From contig OZ021724.1 in assembly GCA_963978545.1 (NCBI GenBank), positions 28,447,933-28,511,932 on the forward strand: a stretch of 64,000 nt of DNA. Reading direction: 5' to 3'. The position numbers and the translations under genes were made by a program. Positions 11,861 through 24,492 of this stretch are shown here, piece after piece (positions within the stretch are counted from its first letter, which is position 1; each line of letters begins with the position of its first letter). Source of the DNA: Linyphia triangularis (taxonomy: Eukaryota; Arthropoda; Arachnida; Araneae; Linyphiidae). Under the pieces are notes generated by a model that saw only the letters and a list, made by a program, of their open reading frames with translations, did not search any database and had not been told where the DNA came from.

Positions 11861-12383
11861 TCTGAATGAAAAGGGAAATGGTTGTACTTGGTGAACTCTC
11901 TTACTACTCTTGAGCAAAATTTCAGAATGATTTTTTTCTTCAAATTATTGCTATTAAGACATTACATATAAACTATCATTATATATCAACAAAAAAGTGT
12001 ATTTTAATTACTTTTTTAATTTTAAAAGATTTTTTTTGCAGAAATAGGTGTAGGACAAGCCAATATAAAATGGTTACTACTTTAAGAGGTATTACTGATA
12101 ATAATACTAGATTTTAAATAGTGTTGGACCAGTGTTTTAAAAATTTGGTACTTGCTTCCCTTAATAGTTCTATTGGGTGGAGGATGTTGTGAAAGCATAA
12201 AATTTGCTAAAGACAATTTTTTAAAGATTTTTTTGCAGATTTTTTTTTTTTTTAAATGTGTGGGATATATAAAAAAATAAACTGGTAGAGCACTTTTCAA
12301 ATAATGACATTTAGGTACACATATAATGGCATTTAAAAACGTAACTTAAACAATTGTTCACGTTAAAACTTAGGAACTCACAT

Positions 12384-14716
12384 GGGTGGTTTGAAAAAAA
12401 TATTTTTTTATTTTTGAAACGCATGAGGTGGAAAAAGTTGATACACATCTTGATAAGAAAAACTGTAAAAAAAATTTTTGAAAAAAAAATAATATCTTCC
12501 GATCGCGCATTCACCTCAAAGTTTGGAGAAAATACAAAAAATAACTATTTTTCCTATTTATTTTTTTATTTTTCAAACGTTATATATTTGAAAGGTAATT
12601 GTTTACAATGTATAGTGAAAGGGTGGTATAAAACAGGAAAACATTCTTCTATACATTTTTAAACATATATTAATAATTAAAAATATTCAAAAATAAATTT
12701 TTTTGTTTAAAAAAAATGATTTTCTATAAAATAGATACTAACGCTATTTTTTTTTACAAATTTTTGTTAAATTTGTTTTATGTACTTCAAGCATTCACTT
12801 CAAAGTTTAGAATAAATATAAAAAAATATAATTTTCTATCAATTTATAGAATACACCAATCACTAAATTATCGATGTACATTAGTTTGTATTGTGTGGAT
12901 TAGATAAAATGTTTGTATTGTGTGAAGTAGATAGAACTTGAAAAAAAAAATCAAATTAGCAATTATTCTATAATAATCGTTCACGCATAACATTTAAAAC
13001 ATTGGGAAAAACTTTGTTTTGGTGGTTTTCAATCTGGGTGGCCTTTCTCGTGGTGCCTTCTCTTCCTTTGAAGCTCATAAACTTACTTCTATCAAAATGC
13101 ATTGTAACTTATTCATTGGATCATTGCGCACTTGGGTGTGATTGGAACTGCCATGAATACTGGCTGGAAATAATCTGACATTTCAAATTGCACATTAGGA
13201 GACCATTACATTGGGATATATGCCTCCTATACTCCAATACCATTCAGGCGTCTATTTAAACACGTAGATGGTACTACAACAGGACATTTTTCAGTGAGAT
13301 AAAAAAAAAAAAAAAATGAAAGAATCTTGAAAAATTTCCCCTGATTGATTTTTTACGTGTTGAATGTTTCATTCCTCAAGTTGCGATGAAAGTACTAAAC
13401 ACAGATCAGCTATATCTTCTTGATATTATTAAATTAAAAAAAGTTAATTTTCTGAAGGACCTAAGAACATATATGTGGCAATTCGATTGTTTCGATACCT
13501 CCCTGAATATTTACTGGAAGTTTTAAACTCAGTTATTAGAAGAAATGTTTCCTTTCCTTACCCTAAAAAATTGATTTCGGCAATGATTTTGTACGCAAGG
13601 AGATGTAAGAGAACTGAGGCGTCGGGTTCTGGAAACTCGAAAACTTTCCTAGAGAAAGACTATCACTACTATCAGGCATTTCAAGACAACTAAACTTAAC
13701 TTTATTGCCACTGATTACGAGGAAATAATTAATAAGAATTCTTGTAATAGGACCCCTCCTTTGTTAAGAGTAACAAACAAACAGTAGTTAGTAAAGACTG
13801 TTGCATCCGAGGTTTTACAACTGTATTGGAGGAAACAGGGGAAGACTGGAAGATTGATTAGTCTGACCGAGAATAGATCCAAAATACACGATTTTTCTAC
13901 AAACAAACAAGTCAAAACCACAACATAGTTTTGTTTCTCATAAATACAATATACCTAGTTTAAAAATGTACATCAGCGTATCAAAACCTCTTCTATATTT
14001 TATCCAGAATTGGGCGGGATTGGCAAATATTGTTCCAACGACCGATTAACAACGTTCCACGTCGGGATTGGCCTATGTCTGGCGAAATTGGCCAGCGTAT
14101 CTGCGCTACTAGGGACCATTGAAATCAGACTTCAACTCGTTTCCTTATCACTCACAAGGCTGTGGAACGCTTATGTAGAGAGACAAGACAAAAAGTGGGT
14201 GGCGGTGTCACAAAAGACGTTAGGACAAAACTTTTTTTTTTAAAGATCCATAATGCCCGACTTTTCTACAAAAGTTTCCTTCAAAGTGCATCACTGGGAT
14301 AGAAAGCTCGAGAAAAAAGTGAACTAAATGAATAATAGAATGTTTTTTAAAAAAAAAAAGGTAGGAAATAACATTAGTACCCATTTTACAGAAAAATCCT
14401 TATTTCTTACAAAAAAAGTTATTTTTGAATATTTTTAATTATTAATATATGTTTTAAAAATGCATAAAATAGTTTTCCTGTGTTATATCACCCTTTCACT
14501 ACACATTGCAAACTATTGCTTTTCAAATATATAAAGTTTAAAAAATTTTAAATTTTTTTTTATTTTTTGTATTTTTTTCAAAATTTGAGGTGTATGCGCG
14601 ATCGGAAGATATTATTTTTTTCAAATTTTTTTTACAGTTTTTCTTATTAAGATGTGTATCAACTTTTTTCATCTCGTGCGTTTCAAAAATAAAAAATTAA
14701 TTTTTTCGAACCACCC
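12384..14716. mobile_element. Element with long terminal inverted repeats (about 340 bp), 2.3 kb
   Basis: The left arm begins gggtggtttgaaaaaaat and contains gttgatacacatcttgataa and atatcttccgatcgcgcat. The right arm (about 14370-14716) carries the same blocks inverted and ends gaaccaccc. Blocks for tgtagtgaaagggtg-like and tataaacagga-like sequence also pair. The spacer (about 12715-14350) has a second, partial copy of the arm (around gcattcacttcaaagttta at 12790) and a decayed coding-like stretch. The TSD was not resolved, though TA is possible. Confidence 0.75.
13440..13926 (+). pseudogene. Possible decayed coding region inside the long-TIR element
   Basis: One reading frame covers about 160 codons with five in-frame stops. 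It has protein-like composition, including FIATDYEEIINKN and ASEVLQLYWRKQGKTG. Another frame is open from 13475 to 13693 (72 codons). I recognise no family. Its position between the TIR arms suggests a remnant of the element's transposase, but there is no motif to confirm this. Confidence 0.3.
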
Positions 14717-14719
14717 TAC

Positions 14720-16250
14720 TCTATATATTCGCAATAACAGTGGGCCTAGAGTAAATAAAACTTTTCTTTGAAATCCAATTCCTAAAAGTCATCATAAAAT
14801 TTACTTTTGAAACTCTCCACTGTAAAGTCATCACACTCGTAAAGAGCCATTCACATGGTTTTGCGATTGTTTCTTTGTCTCGGAAACAAAGCAGAAAGCA
14901 TGTAGCCGTGAACGGAAAATTTAAACGACTTTGGTGTTATGTTAATACATAACATGTAGATAACCGGAACAAAAGCGTGTGAAGAATGGTGTCGTTTTGA
15001 ATTTATCTATACAAGGACGGAAATTAAGTCTGGTTGCATTTGTTATAATTATCTCCCTGTTCGTGGCTCCGTTGAATATATTTCATTTCCTGGGTAAGGT
15101 ATAATATTGAAGCTTGTTGAGGATAGAGAATTAACTATATTCTGGTAAGAAAATGTGAATGTTATGAATAAGTAAATCGTATTTGAATGTTACTCTCAAT
15201 ATTTCATATCATGAATTAGTTTATATGATTGGAGGTAATTGCTGCAAGATATAATTTTGATTGTAATGAGCTTTTTCGTAATTTTGGTTTGGCTAAAAAT
15301 ATTATTTCGAAAAATATTAAATATTGATTTTATATCATTATTCATTTTTATAAAACATAATTTTTCCTTTTTTACTAGCTATTGTTTTGTAGACCTTCTG
15401 TATTTCAATGTTATATTTATTTCACAGGCTATAAATGTTGATGATTCAGTAGAAAATATATATAATTGAAAATGTATATTGCTTAGGTTGTTAATCATCT
15501 GTTATCTATTACTAACCACAAATGATGAAATGAAATGAAATTAATTAAAAAAATTTCGCCTTTTCTCAATTTGTGCTTTTGAGTTTAATGATAGTGATAA
15601 AAATTAATGAATATTAATAATAATTTAAACTTTATTAAACTATTATAATTTAAAATAAAATTAAAAAAAAAAAAAAAAAGCGCATTATTTCAAGTTTGTT
15701 ATCTCTTTATTAGTTACCATCGTTTCCATTAAGTGATTTACTGATTATAGAATATATAGCATTTAATATATACAAAGTATTCCAAAAGGTTATTTCGCAA
15801 GTTGTTATGTAGGATACTGGGGGATATGGGGAATTACTGTAAATTACCAAACAGTTCATAAAGTAAGGAATCATAAAAAGGGTAATCATGGATATTGCTT
15901 TATTCTTATGGGTAATTTTTGAATTTACGAATTTAGATTTTAAACAATCTATGTAGAGAAAAATGGGTTTCAGGCGAGCTTCATGTTAAAAAAAGTTAAC
16001 AAGCTTTTTTTTTAAGTTTTTAGAACTTGAATGAGTTTAAAATGGAAAGGAATGATATATTTTTTTAATTTAGAAAAGTAAATGTATATGTAACTCATAT
16101 CAATGCTAGTCAATCTCTTCTGAAAGAATAAGTTTCTAAATTAAAAGCTTTCTGTTTATAAAATAACTTTATTTCCATAAATACTCTCTTAGATGCAAAT
16201 AATTCATAATTATTCATAATGTTGAGATTGTTTTAAATATACGAATTAAA
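14720..16250. other. No supportable gene
   Basis: AT-rich. The frame at 15239-15469 is very hydrophobic (Phe/Ile-rich), as expected from T-rich sequence read as codons, and is not supported as a gene. Confidence 0.5.
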
Positions 16251-16251
16251 A

Positions 16252-17561
16252 TCTATTATAATAAATCAAGGCTGTGTGTCTGTCTGTGGCTCTGTGGATC
16301 TATAGAAACCTACTTAAAATTGGAGTAGAGTTCTGAAATTTTCAGCATAAGTAGTTTTGGCCTTTTAATTGCATACATGTCAAACAGAATGTTAAAACTT
16401 TAATTAGTTCTTTTTTACTTAATTTTTTTTTTTTTACAAACCGACTACAAACAGAGATACAGCTCCAAAATTTTCCACATAAGTAGTTTTAACCTTCTAA
16501 TTGTAGTTTTGTAAAACAGAATTTTAAAATTTTGATGAGTTTTTTTTTGTTATTAATTTTCTTAATTAATTAACACATTTTTTTACAAAACAACTTCTAA
16601 TACGGCTACAGCTCAGAAATATTCAACATAAGTAGTTTTGGCTTTAGGATTGGACATTTGAAAAACATAATTTTTTTTTTATTAATTAATAAACATTTTA
16701 CAAAACTACTACTAATAGGGCTACAGCTTTGAAATTTTCAACATAAGTAGTTTTGGCCTTTTAATTGGACTTTTGAAAAACAGAATTTTAAATTATTATT
16801 TAGTTTCTTTTTAATTAATTTTTAAAATAATTAAGTATTATTCTACAAAACGATTTCAAATAGGACTACAGCTTTGAAATTTTCAACATAAGTAGTTGTG
16901 TCCTTCTAATTGGATTTTTTAAAAACAAAATTTTAAAATTTTATTTGTTTTTTAATTTTTTTTTAAAATTAATTAACAAATATTTTACAAAACGAATTGT
17001 AATTGGGCTACAGTTCTGAAATTTTCAACACAAGTAGTTTTGGCCTTCTAATTGGACTGACAAAAAGAATGTTAAAACTTTAATTAATTTTTTAAGTAAT
17101 TTTTTTAATTAATTTTTTTCACAAAAAGTGATTTTTAATAGGTCTAGAATTCTGAATGTTTCAATATAAGTAGTTTTAGCCTCTAATTTTGCTTTCTACA
17201 AACACGTGTTAAAATAATCTTAAAGGGGTGTTGTATTATTGTATTAACGGGGAATTTTTTTTTCTCGACATGGGAGAGGCTTCCAATATAAAGGCTTTAA
17301 GTAGCAATTAGATTTTAGTGAGTGAAGGGAGCTTTTTCTTACACAGGAATGAACCTTTCAGTGAGCGAAGCAAGCCTATGCTTTCATAGCAATGAACCGT
17401 TTAACGAGTGAAGTAAGCCTGTGCTTATGTGTTAATGAATTTTTCAGCGAACGAAGCGAGCTCGATTTTGCGTAGCGATGAAACTTCCTGCGAGCGAAGA
17501 GCCAAAAACTGGGACTTATACATGAATGACAGATTTCCGCAACGCGAGGCCTCACAGCTAG
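16252..17561 (+). mobile_element. Non-autonomous Helitron with internal tandem repeats
   Basis: Starts TCTATTATAATAAATCAAGG after an A (16251) and ends CACAGCTAG (CTAG at 17558-17561) before a T. Inside are seven diverged copies of a block around cataagtagttttggcc at about 16348, 16480, 16629, 16744, 16889, 17031 and 17167, spaced 115-149 bp. A second array of about four 58-60-bp units follows at 17318-17510, around gcgaagcaagcct and atagcaatga. No coding capacity. Confidence 0.85.
16330..17190 (+). repeat. Seven-copy diverged tandem array inside the Helitron
   Basis: The unit contains a ctacagctttgaaattttca-like block, cataagtagttttggcc and taattgga, separated by AT-rich tracts (tttttaattaatt) of varying length. 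Units are well diverged, so this is an old array compared with the 148-bp array at 45.5 kb. Confidence 0.85.
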
Positions 17562-17611
17562 TTAAAATATTATACACGTTACGTTAAAATTTCATGGGTA
17601 TTCATCTAGTA

Positions 17612-19510
17612 CAGTGTTTCTTAACCTGTGGTTCATGGACCCCTTGGGAGTCCATGGGTCATATTTTGGGGGTCCGCGGACTGATCCTAATTTTTAAAAA
17701 TGCATCTAAAGATCTAGAATTTTTTTACAAAGAATAAAGCCCAGTTTTCGAAATCTGGAACATTAACCAAACTTGCATTTGGTATTCCACAAAAACCTTT
17801 GGTTGAGGCATCTTTCAGAGTTTCATATCGTATTGCCAAAAGTAAGAAACAGCATACTATTGGAGAGACATTAATTAAGCCATGTGCGCTGGAAATGGTT
17901 GAATTAGTTTGTGGACTAGAACAGAGAAAAAAACTTGAGGCTATTCCATTGTCCAAGGATGTGATACATTCAAGAATAGTTGAAATTTCTTGCAATATCT
18001 TGAAACAGATCATCGATGAATTGAAAGCATCACCATTTGCCTTTAGTATGCAACTGGATGAAACTACAAACATCTCGAATTGTAGTCAACTTCTTGTTTT
18101 TGTTCGTTACGTGTCTGCTGATACTATCAAAGAAGAATTCTTATTTTAGAGCCTCTTTTGCAAACTACAAAGGCAGTTGATGTTTTAGCGATTTTAAATG
18201 TTTTCTTTTCCAAACACGACTTCGACTGGAAACAAAAACTTCATTCACTGTACGGATGGAGCACCTGCGATGCTTGGCAATAAATTTGGTTTTGCCCATT
18301 TGGTAAAAAAAGAGGCTCCTAATGTTATTGTTACACATTGTTTTTTATATAGACATGCACTGGCTACAAAAACTCTTCCAACCAGCATAAAATAAGTATT
18401 GTCAATAGTTATTAAAACTGTGAATTTTATTAGAAGTAGAGCTCTTAATCATCGTCTTTTTAAAACACTGTGTCAAGAAATGAACGCAGAACATGAGGTA
18501 ATTCTGTACCATACGGAAGTGCTCTGGCTGTCACGAGGGCAGGTTTTGAAATGAATTTTCATGTTGAAGACAGAAGTATCACTTTTTTTAGAAGAAAAAG
18601 ATAACTCACTCTTCGAATATTTCAAGAAAAAAGATTTTATATGTAAATTGGCTTACCTGGCAGACATTTTTAACCACATGAACGATATATGTCTTTCAAT
18701 TCAAGGGCCTGATACAACAATTATGGATGCCACTGAGAAACTACAGGCATTTTTATTGAAAATGTCACTTTGGAAAATTAGAATTCAAAAAGGGATATAT
18801 GCAAACTTTCAAATGTTGGACGAAGTGCTTTTTGAAAATGGATCTCGGCAAGATAGTTTGTTATTGAATAACTTGAAAAATAAAATCTGGGAACACCTGG
18901 AAGTACTTCAAGTTTCATTTGAAAAATATTTCAATTCGGATGGAATAAATATAAAAGATGAGTTGTGGATTCATAATCCTTTTCTTTGTGATATTGACTG
19001 TATCGATGACATGAACCTTGCCAAAGATGAGCTAATTGATTTGAAAACAAAGTCCTTGTTAAAAATGGATTTCGATTCAAAAACTCTTGGAGAGTTTTGG
19101 TCTTCTTTAAGAGAAGCCTACCCATTGCTTGTAAAACGAGCTATGGCAGCCATTATTCCGTTTGCTACAGTATATTTTTGCGAAGCGGGATTTTCCACAC
19201 TTGTCACAATAAAAACAAAACATCGAAATCGACTGAATGTCGAACATGATATGCGCGTTGCTTTGTCGAAAACCATCCCTCCATTCAATCTGTTAATCAA
19301 GGAAAAGCAGCAACAGCCTTCACATTAAAAATTTTAATTTCTTCAAATTTTTTATACTATTGAAATAAAAATATTAAAATAATTAAATAATAAAACAGAA
19401 TATATTTTGTAATAAATGATGTTTAAGAATTTTTTTTTTCACAGAGGGGTCAGTGACATATTTAAAAATTTTAAAGTGGTCCATTGTGCCAAAAAGGTTA
19501 AGAAACCCTG
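17612..19510 (+). mobile_element. hAT transposon with broken transposase and perfect 8-bp TSD
   Basis: Left TIR cagtgtttcttaacctgtgg and right TIR, in reverse complement, cagggtttcttaaccttttt. Flanking 8-mers are identical: atctagta at 17604-17611 and 19511-19518. The TIR type is that of Charlie/ZBED-like hATs. It encodes one diverged transposase on the plus strand with frameshifts and stops, and is thus immobile on its own. Confidence 0.95.
17750..19328 (+). pseudogene. hAT transposase pseudogene (ZBED5/SCAND3-like)
   Basis: Would have catalysed cut-and-paste transposition of the 17612-19510 element. The segment 17799-18149 carries the conserved PLSKDVIHSRI and MQLDETTNIS, the latter being the first catalytic-aspartate region. 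The segment 18198-18395 carries HCTDGAPAM, the second acidic motif. The segment 18561-19328 ends with ATVYFCEAGFSTLVTIKTKH and NRLNVE, the C-terminal dimerisation domain. Breaks: a frameshift near 18146, another near 18230, a TAA at about 18393 and a TGA at about 18552. No N-terminal BED zinc finger was found between the left TIR and 17799. The damage is modest, so the copy is old but not ancient. TAA stop at 19326-19328. Confidence 0.92.
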
Positions 19511-19519
19511 ATCTAGTAG

Positions 19520-21070
19520 TAAATATAGTTATGTAGTCCTAATTTTTTTCATCATATAGTTGTTCTGAAGTGGTTACTAGTTTAATCGCGTTTTAAAATG
19601 GAATCTATTTAGCTCACTTTTAAAGATAAAGTGTTATTTTTACTGCATGAATGTTATCTGACCCCAGGAAAAATGTTGTAATTTATTTCCCCTACAAAGA
19701 CTGTATAGAAATTCAGTCACTTTTAAAATAATGCACCCTTGAAAATCATATCCTCTTATTATGAGACCTTAACTTTGATGGAATTCAGGCTGATTTTTTC
19801 TCTGTATCGAATAAATAATGAAATAAAACCCGATAATAATAAAATGGTACTGAAGGAAAAAAAAAAAAAAACCTTTAAATACTCTCTGTAAAGCAATTAC
19901 AATATATAACAGCACTAGTTTAATTTAGGGCCTGAATGTTTTACTACAGCAATGCAATAATATATTGATATGAAAAAAGATAACACATACAATTCTTTCT
20001 TAATATTAGTTTATGCTAATAATTTTAGTTTCTACACTACACTGCTGTAAAGAGAAAGTAACTCTGTTCGCCTGTCTGTTTGAGGTATTCTCAGAAAAAA
20101 AAATACAAATACTACAAACATTTGAGGTTTGTCAATTGAAAAACAAACCCCATACCAAAATTGAACCAGAAATCAATGCCTCATAACTCTCATCAGTTTG
20201 CATTCCTTTAATCTGCAGTGGACATGACGTCATGATGAGCAGTGGACATGACGTCTTGATGAACAGACATTATGCGACGTCGTAATAACTATAACTTCTA
20301 CTACGGTGCGGTTGGATTAATACTACTTCGGATTCGAACAATCCACCTTTTTTACTTGCTTCTTTTTATTAGCGTGCTAATGAATCCTCGCTGTGTTACT
20401 GCTTAGCGTAAAATGCCTGTAAAGTTTTTCCTTAAATAATAGACTTCATTAAGTAACGTGCAACATGTATTGCTTATTTAATATTTATAATTTCATACAC
20501 TAACTAGCCTCACGACAAATCTAAAATTTAAATCACCAGACAAGTTGCACATTTTAATTTAAAAGTCTCTTTAGGATTTTAAAGAATACATAAAATTTAA
20601 AGAGGCCATGAGATATTTTATTGAAACATGGATATTTTGATAATGAGCTTTCTCTCCAAATCTGTTAACAAACTTGTAAATTTAGGAACATTTTTCTTAC
20701 AAATAAGAGGAAAGTTTTCATTCATAAAAGGTATCCAAGTTATACATACTTGGAAATTCAATACAAAAGTGTGTAGAAGTGGCTTTTTAGTGATAGCATA
20801 CATGTGATTAGTCAAGCAAAAAATTAGCTGAAATATTTTTCGTCATTTTACAGCATAATACACAAAAACATATATTAGCGCAGAAAATTCAATACAAATT
20901 TTAGTTAAATTTTGGATATAAGATTGATTTCAATTGTTAACTCTACAACAACCACATCTCATTGTGATTGACACGCACACAATAATTAAATACAGACAAC
21001 TGTGTTCATGTATTAATCATAACTGAAAAATTTATCTTGACTTAAATGTTTTTGTACACATTCAGAAATT
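19520..21070. other. No supportable gene
   Basis: Contains the TGACGTC duplication and a stretch from 20031 (tctacactac...ctgctgtaaagag) resembling known arthropod Helitron 5' starts, but no matching CTAG end was found. Confidence 0.4.
20216..20262 (+). repeat. 24-bp direct duplication containing TGACGTC
   Basis: gcagtggacatgacgtcatg followed by atga is repeated once, immediately adjacent, with one or two changes (ca to ct). Both copies keep the CRE-like TGACGTC core. Significance unknown. Confidence 0.7.
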
Positions 21071-21076
21071 ATAATA

Positions 21077-22997
21077 CAGGGTGTCCAGCAAAATTTCTAA
21101 TAAAAATTCAATCAAAAAATGTTCAAGGACCCTCTTGAGACCAATTATCACCATATTTTCCAGTATAAAAGTATACCCCACTTAGTAGTGTGCTGAACTA
21201 ATTTTAGAAATTAGAAAAATTGTATGAAAATAAGAAATGGCTTATCAGAAAAGAATTGGGTTGTTATATTGAAAATAGGAAGAGAGGATTTTTTAAAGGC
21301 TCATACTTGAGACTGAGAAAAAAAAAAGATACAATATAGTTTACCAAGTCATAAATATGAAGGTCTAAATCTAAGCAGACAAAAGAAACAGGTAATGTTA
21401 CTAGGTGTACACTTTAATAGTTTGTGCTAAGCATCAGCCGCATTGGAACAAACAGCTTCATTTTGAGTGTAAGATTCGAATGTGGTAGGATAGTTTGAGA
21501 CTTGGGATTTTTTTTTTCAGGCTAACATTTCTCTGTAATTTGGCAACTTTTGCAGTTCTTTCTTTCAGTTTCCTTTTGGCACTAGCTTTTTCTTTGAAAA
21601 TAATTGCTTGTCACTAACATTTCTGTTGATAAGTACTTAGGGAGGGAGATTCTACAAGACCATAATACAGTACCCAAGCAAAAAATTTCAAATTTCCACA
21701 GTTGAAAAAGCCAATTTTAAACAAATAAAAAAATGCTTTAACTTTTTAACTATTATTAATGACTCTAGATAAAATATAAAATTGTTTGTTTTTTTATATG
21801 ATAAAATACATTATTTTATATATTATAGCAGTTAAAATTGCAATTATGAATAAGAATATACAGTAAAATTGGACAATTGGGTCGAATTTTTGGCATAAAA
21901 TTAAATTAAAATCTTAGTAATTCTGTATATATTCAAATCAAAAGGCAAAACTGATCTTCACACAAACACTAATCACGGGCATAGCGGCTATCACATCACC
22001 GGAAACCTAGGCGAATGACACCTAAAGAGGGTAGCAAATTTCGCAATATCTACTATTAAAACGGCTTAGTCGAAAATTACCATTACTCCAAAGTAAATAT
22101 CGGCGATAGCGGCCACCGTATCGGCGAAAATCCGAGTAACTACATTAAAGCAACAATCGGAAAAAATTAACACCACAACAACGTAAATTTCGACGATATT
22201 GCCCGCCGTTAGCAGCGTAAATTTGTGTAAATACAGACCTTAAGTCAGCGCAACGCTCAGCGAAACTAAGTACCATACACCAACGTAAATAATGGCGATA
22301 GAGATTGGCAATCTGTAGAAAAATTGGCCGTTACATCGGAGGTTTGAGGAAGTCTGAACGCACATAAGATCCATGGCTGTCAGATTTGCTAGCAAGCTCA
22401 ATAAGATTGTAATGTAGATTTGTATCGATCTCAAGAATAATCGAAATTTTAATAAGAAAAGAGCGGAAATCCGAATTTCAGACAAAATTTATCATCATGC
22501 AACAACGTAATTCTCAGCGATAGCGTCCGCCATAATCACGGGAAAACGGCCATTTCATCACCGTAACGTTCAGCAAAATGTCCATCGCATATCAACGTAA
22601 ATAATGCACATAGAAGCTATGATATTAAAGAAAAATTCTGAGGAAAAGTATTCATTCTATCGGTGGTTTAGCGGAGTTTAAACGTGTGCAGATTTCGTGT
22701 TTGTCAGGAAATTCCATCGATCTACGGCATATTCGAAATTTCGGTCAAAAATCTTCGTATAGAACCATGTTTAAAGAGAATATTTCTGAGGGAAGGAGAA
22801 ACTACTTTCGATCCGCGAGATCAATGGGAAAATTGTGGAACAACGCCGATATAAGAAGACTTTTCCGATACTGAAGAGGAGTGAAAATTTCTGAATTCAA
22901 CCGGAAATTCCAACATTAATACGAATTTCAAGCATAATCCACGATTTTCCCGAGATGCAAAAAATTCAAGTATATTTCCCAACTACTGGACACCCTG
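21077..22997. mobile_element. TIR element, CAGGGTGTCCAG ends, 1.9 kb
   Basis: The left end cagggtgtccag (21077-21088) is exactly inverted at 22986-22997 (ctggacaccctg). Flanks are ...taata on the left and taata... on the right, giving either a TA or a 5-bp duplication. No transposase frame was found. The interior 21970-22640 is more GC-rich and contains several diverged units of about 90-100 bp around gtaaatatcggcgatagcgg. The superfamily is unsettled; TA target use would suit Tc1/mariner. Confidence 0.65.
22085..22625. repeat. Diverged tandem repeats (about 90-96 bp) inside the TIR element
   Basis: Blocks of the type aacgtaaat-nn-ggcgatagcggcc recur near 22093, 22185, 22284, 22507 and 22595. 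They are often followed by a tatcacggg/aaaacgg-like block. CpG-rich against an AT-rich background. Confidence 0.55.
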
Positions 22998-23219
22998 TAA
23001 TAATAGTTAAATACAGAAAAAGTCCGATTATCTGGCATTCAAGATTCAATCCACTGGAATTTTTTAAAAATCAAATTGGTGAGAATACTTTTTTCGCAAA
23101 AAAAAAAAAACAAAAAAAAAAAAAAAAAAAAACAAGGCGATAAATTGCCAAATTTTATACCTTTTTTAATTTAGTTTGAAACTTTGAATTTGAATAGGAT
23201 TTTTATTAGAAACATTTTA

Positions 23220-23740
23220 AGGGAATGAAGGACGAAAGTAGACTTTTCAATACGATTTCCGAAAAAAAATTGAATACATCTATTTGCATAATTGACACAA
23301 GTTTTTCAGTGGATGATGGTTAATTTTGATGCAATTCGCGGATTTCCGCAAATTCGCGGATGATTCGCATGTATGAAGACCACGTGACAAAGGCAACAGC
23401 ATCGAAAGCCGGTTTAACTATTCTTTAACCAAGTTAGTTCAGACTAAAACAAGTCATGAACTACAGTGGAAAAAGGACAGTGGGAAACGAGCGCACTAGG
23501 CATTCTTTTTATGAAAAAAGGAAGTCGAACGAATGGCCTTGACACGTCAGTTGAAATAAATAAAATATTTTTAGGAATGAAGGAAAAGGCTGACTTTTCA
23601 AAACGATTCCTGAATATTTTTTAAAACTTATCTAATCTAATTCCAAAATTTTAGCGGATAACGGGATTTTCAGCCGATGATGAATTCGCGGATTTCCGCT
23701 AATTCGCGGAAGAATCACATGTATGTGATAGTGACTGTTT
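23220..23740 (+). repeat. Two direct copies of a palindrome-bearing repeat
   Basis: Units at about 23220-23375 and 23572-23725 share ggaatgaagga, gacttttcaa and the palindromic core aattcgcggatttccgc followed by aattcgcgga. The core gcggatttccgc is a perfect inverted repeat. About 200 bp of unrelated sequence lies between them. Function unknown. Confidence 0.7.
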
Positions 23741-23766
23741 ACAGTACAACTTAAATATATATATAC

Positions 23767-24492
23767 GGTACTTACTAACCTTCTACTTTTTGTCGTAGCA
23801 GAAGTCGTGTTGAATTTTAATTTTTTTTAATTTTTTGCAAAACAGAATTATAACTATTTATTGAAAGTAATATTATATCATCATCATTCTCATTGAATGT
23901 AAAAACACTTTAAGAACTGCAGTCTGGTAAGTTGAACTTTGTGTTAAAAATTCAAGTAACTGAACTTTGTTGATAACGTTTTTTAAACTTTCTTAAAATC
24001 AAGTAGTTTAAATTTTAATAATAAGGTTGCCAATCCTATAGTTTTCTTTGGTCGACCCATAATAAAAACTTCATCAACCGTCGCCGGTTTAATATCATTG
24101 GATACATTCTTACGTATTAAACCGTCGACCTTTTTGATGTAAAAAAAATTCGTCATACATTATCAACCAATAGTAGTAATCAAAATATTATCGTTAATCG
24201 TCTAAGCAAATCAAGATAGTCTTAGGGATAGTTTGAAATTCTATTTCGATTTAATACAACTACAAATGCAACAAACCAAAAGAAGGAAAAAAAAAAAAAA
24301 TGCCGTCGTTTTTTTTCTTCTTGAACCTTAAATAAAATCTATGTCAGAATGCACAATATATTGAGAATGAGCCATGGCCAAGCATTCAATAAGTTAAATT
24401 TTTTTATCTTTATCATTTTGGTAGCAGGAAAGAAATGCAATAGGCGAGATTTCCTCTACGACAAAAAAGTAGAAGGTTTAATACGTAAGTAC
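23767..24492. mobile_element. MITE with about 35-bp TIRs, 0.73 kb
   Basis: The left end ggtacttactaaccttctac runs on into tttttgtcgtag. The right end in reverse complement reads ggtacttacgtattaaacct, then tctacttttttgtcgtag, the same block with a small insertion. A further acgtattaaaccgtcgacc block occurs internally near 24112. Non-coding. TSD unclear. Confidence 0.72.

Noticed and set aside
15239..15469. Hydrophobic 76-codon frame as a membrane protein
   Set aside because: Phe/Ile/Leu richness follows from T-rich DNA; no conserved pattern or gene context.
17714..18073. 119-codon minus-strand open frame
   Set aside because: Antisense shadow of the hAT transposase core.
20031..20420. Additional Helitron start at tctacactac
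   Set aside because: The base before TC is T, and no CTAG-T end with a hairpin was found downstream.
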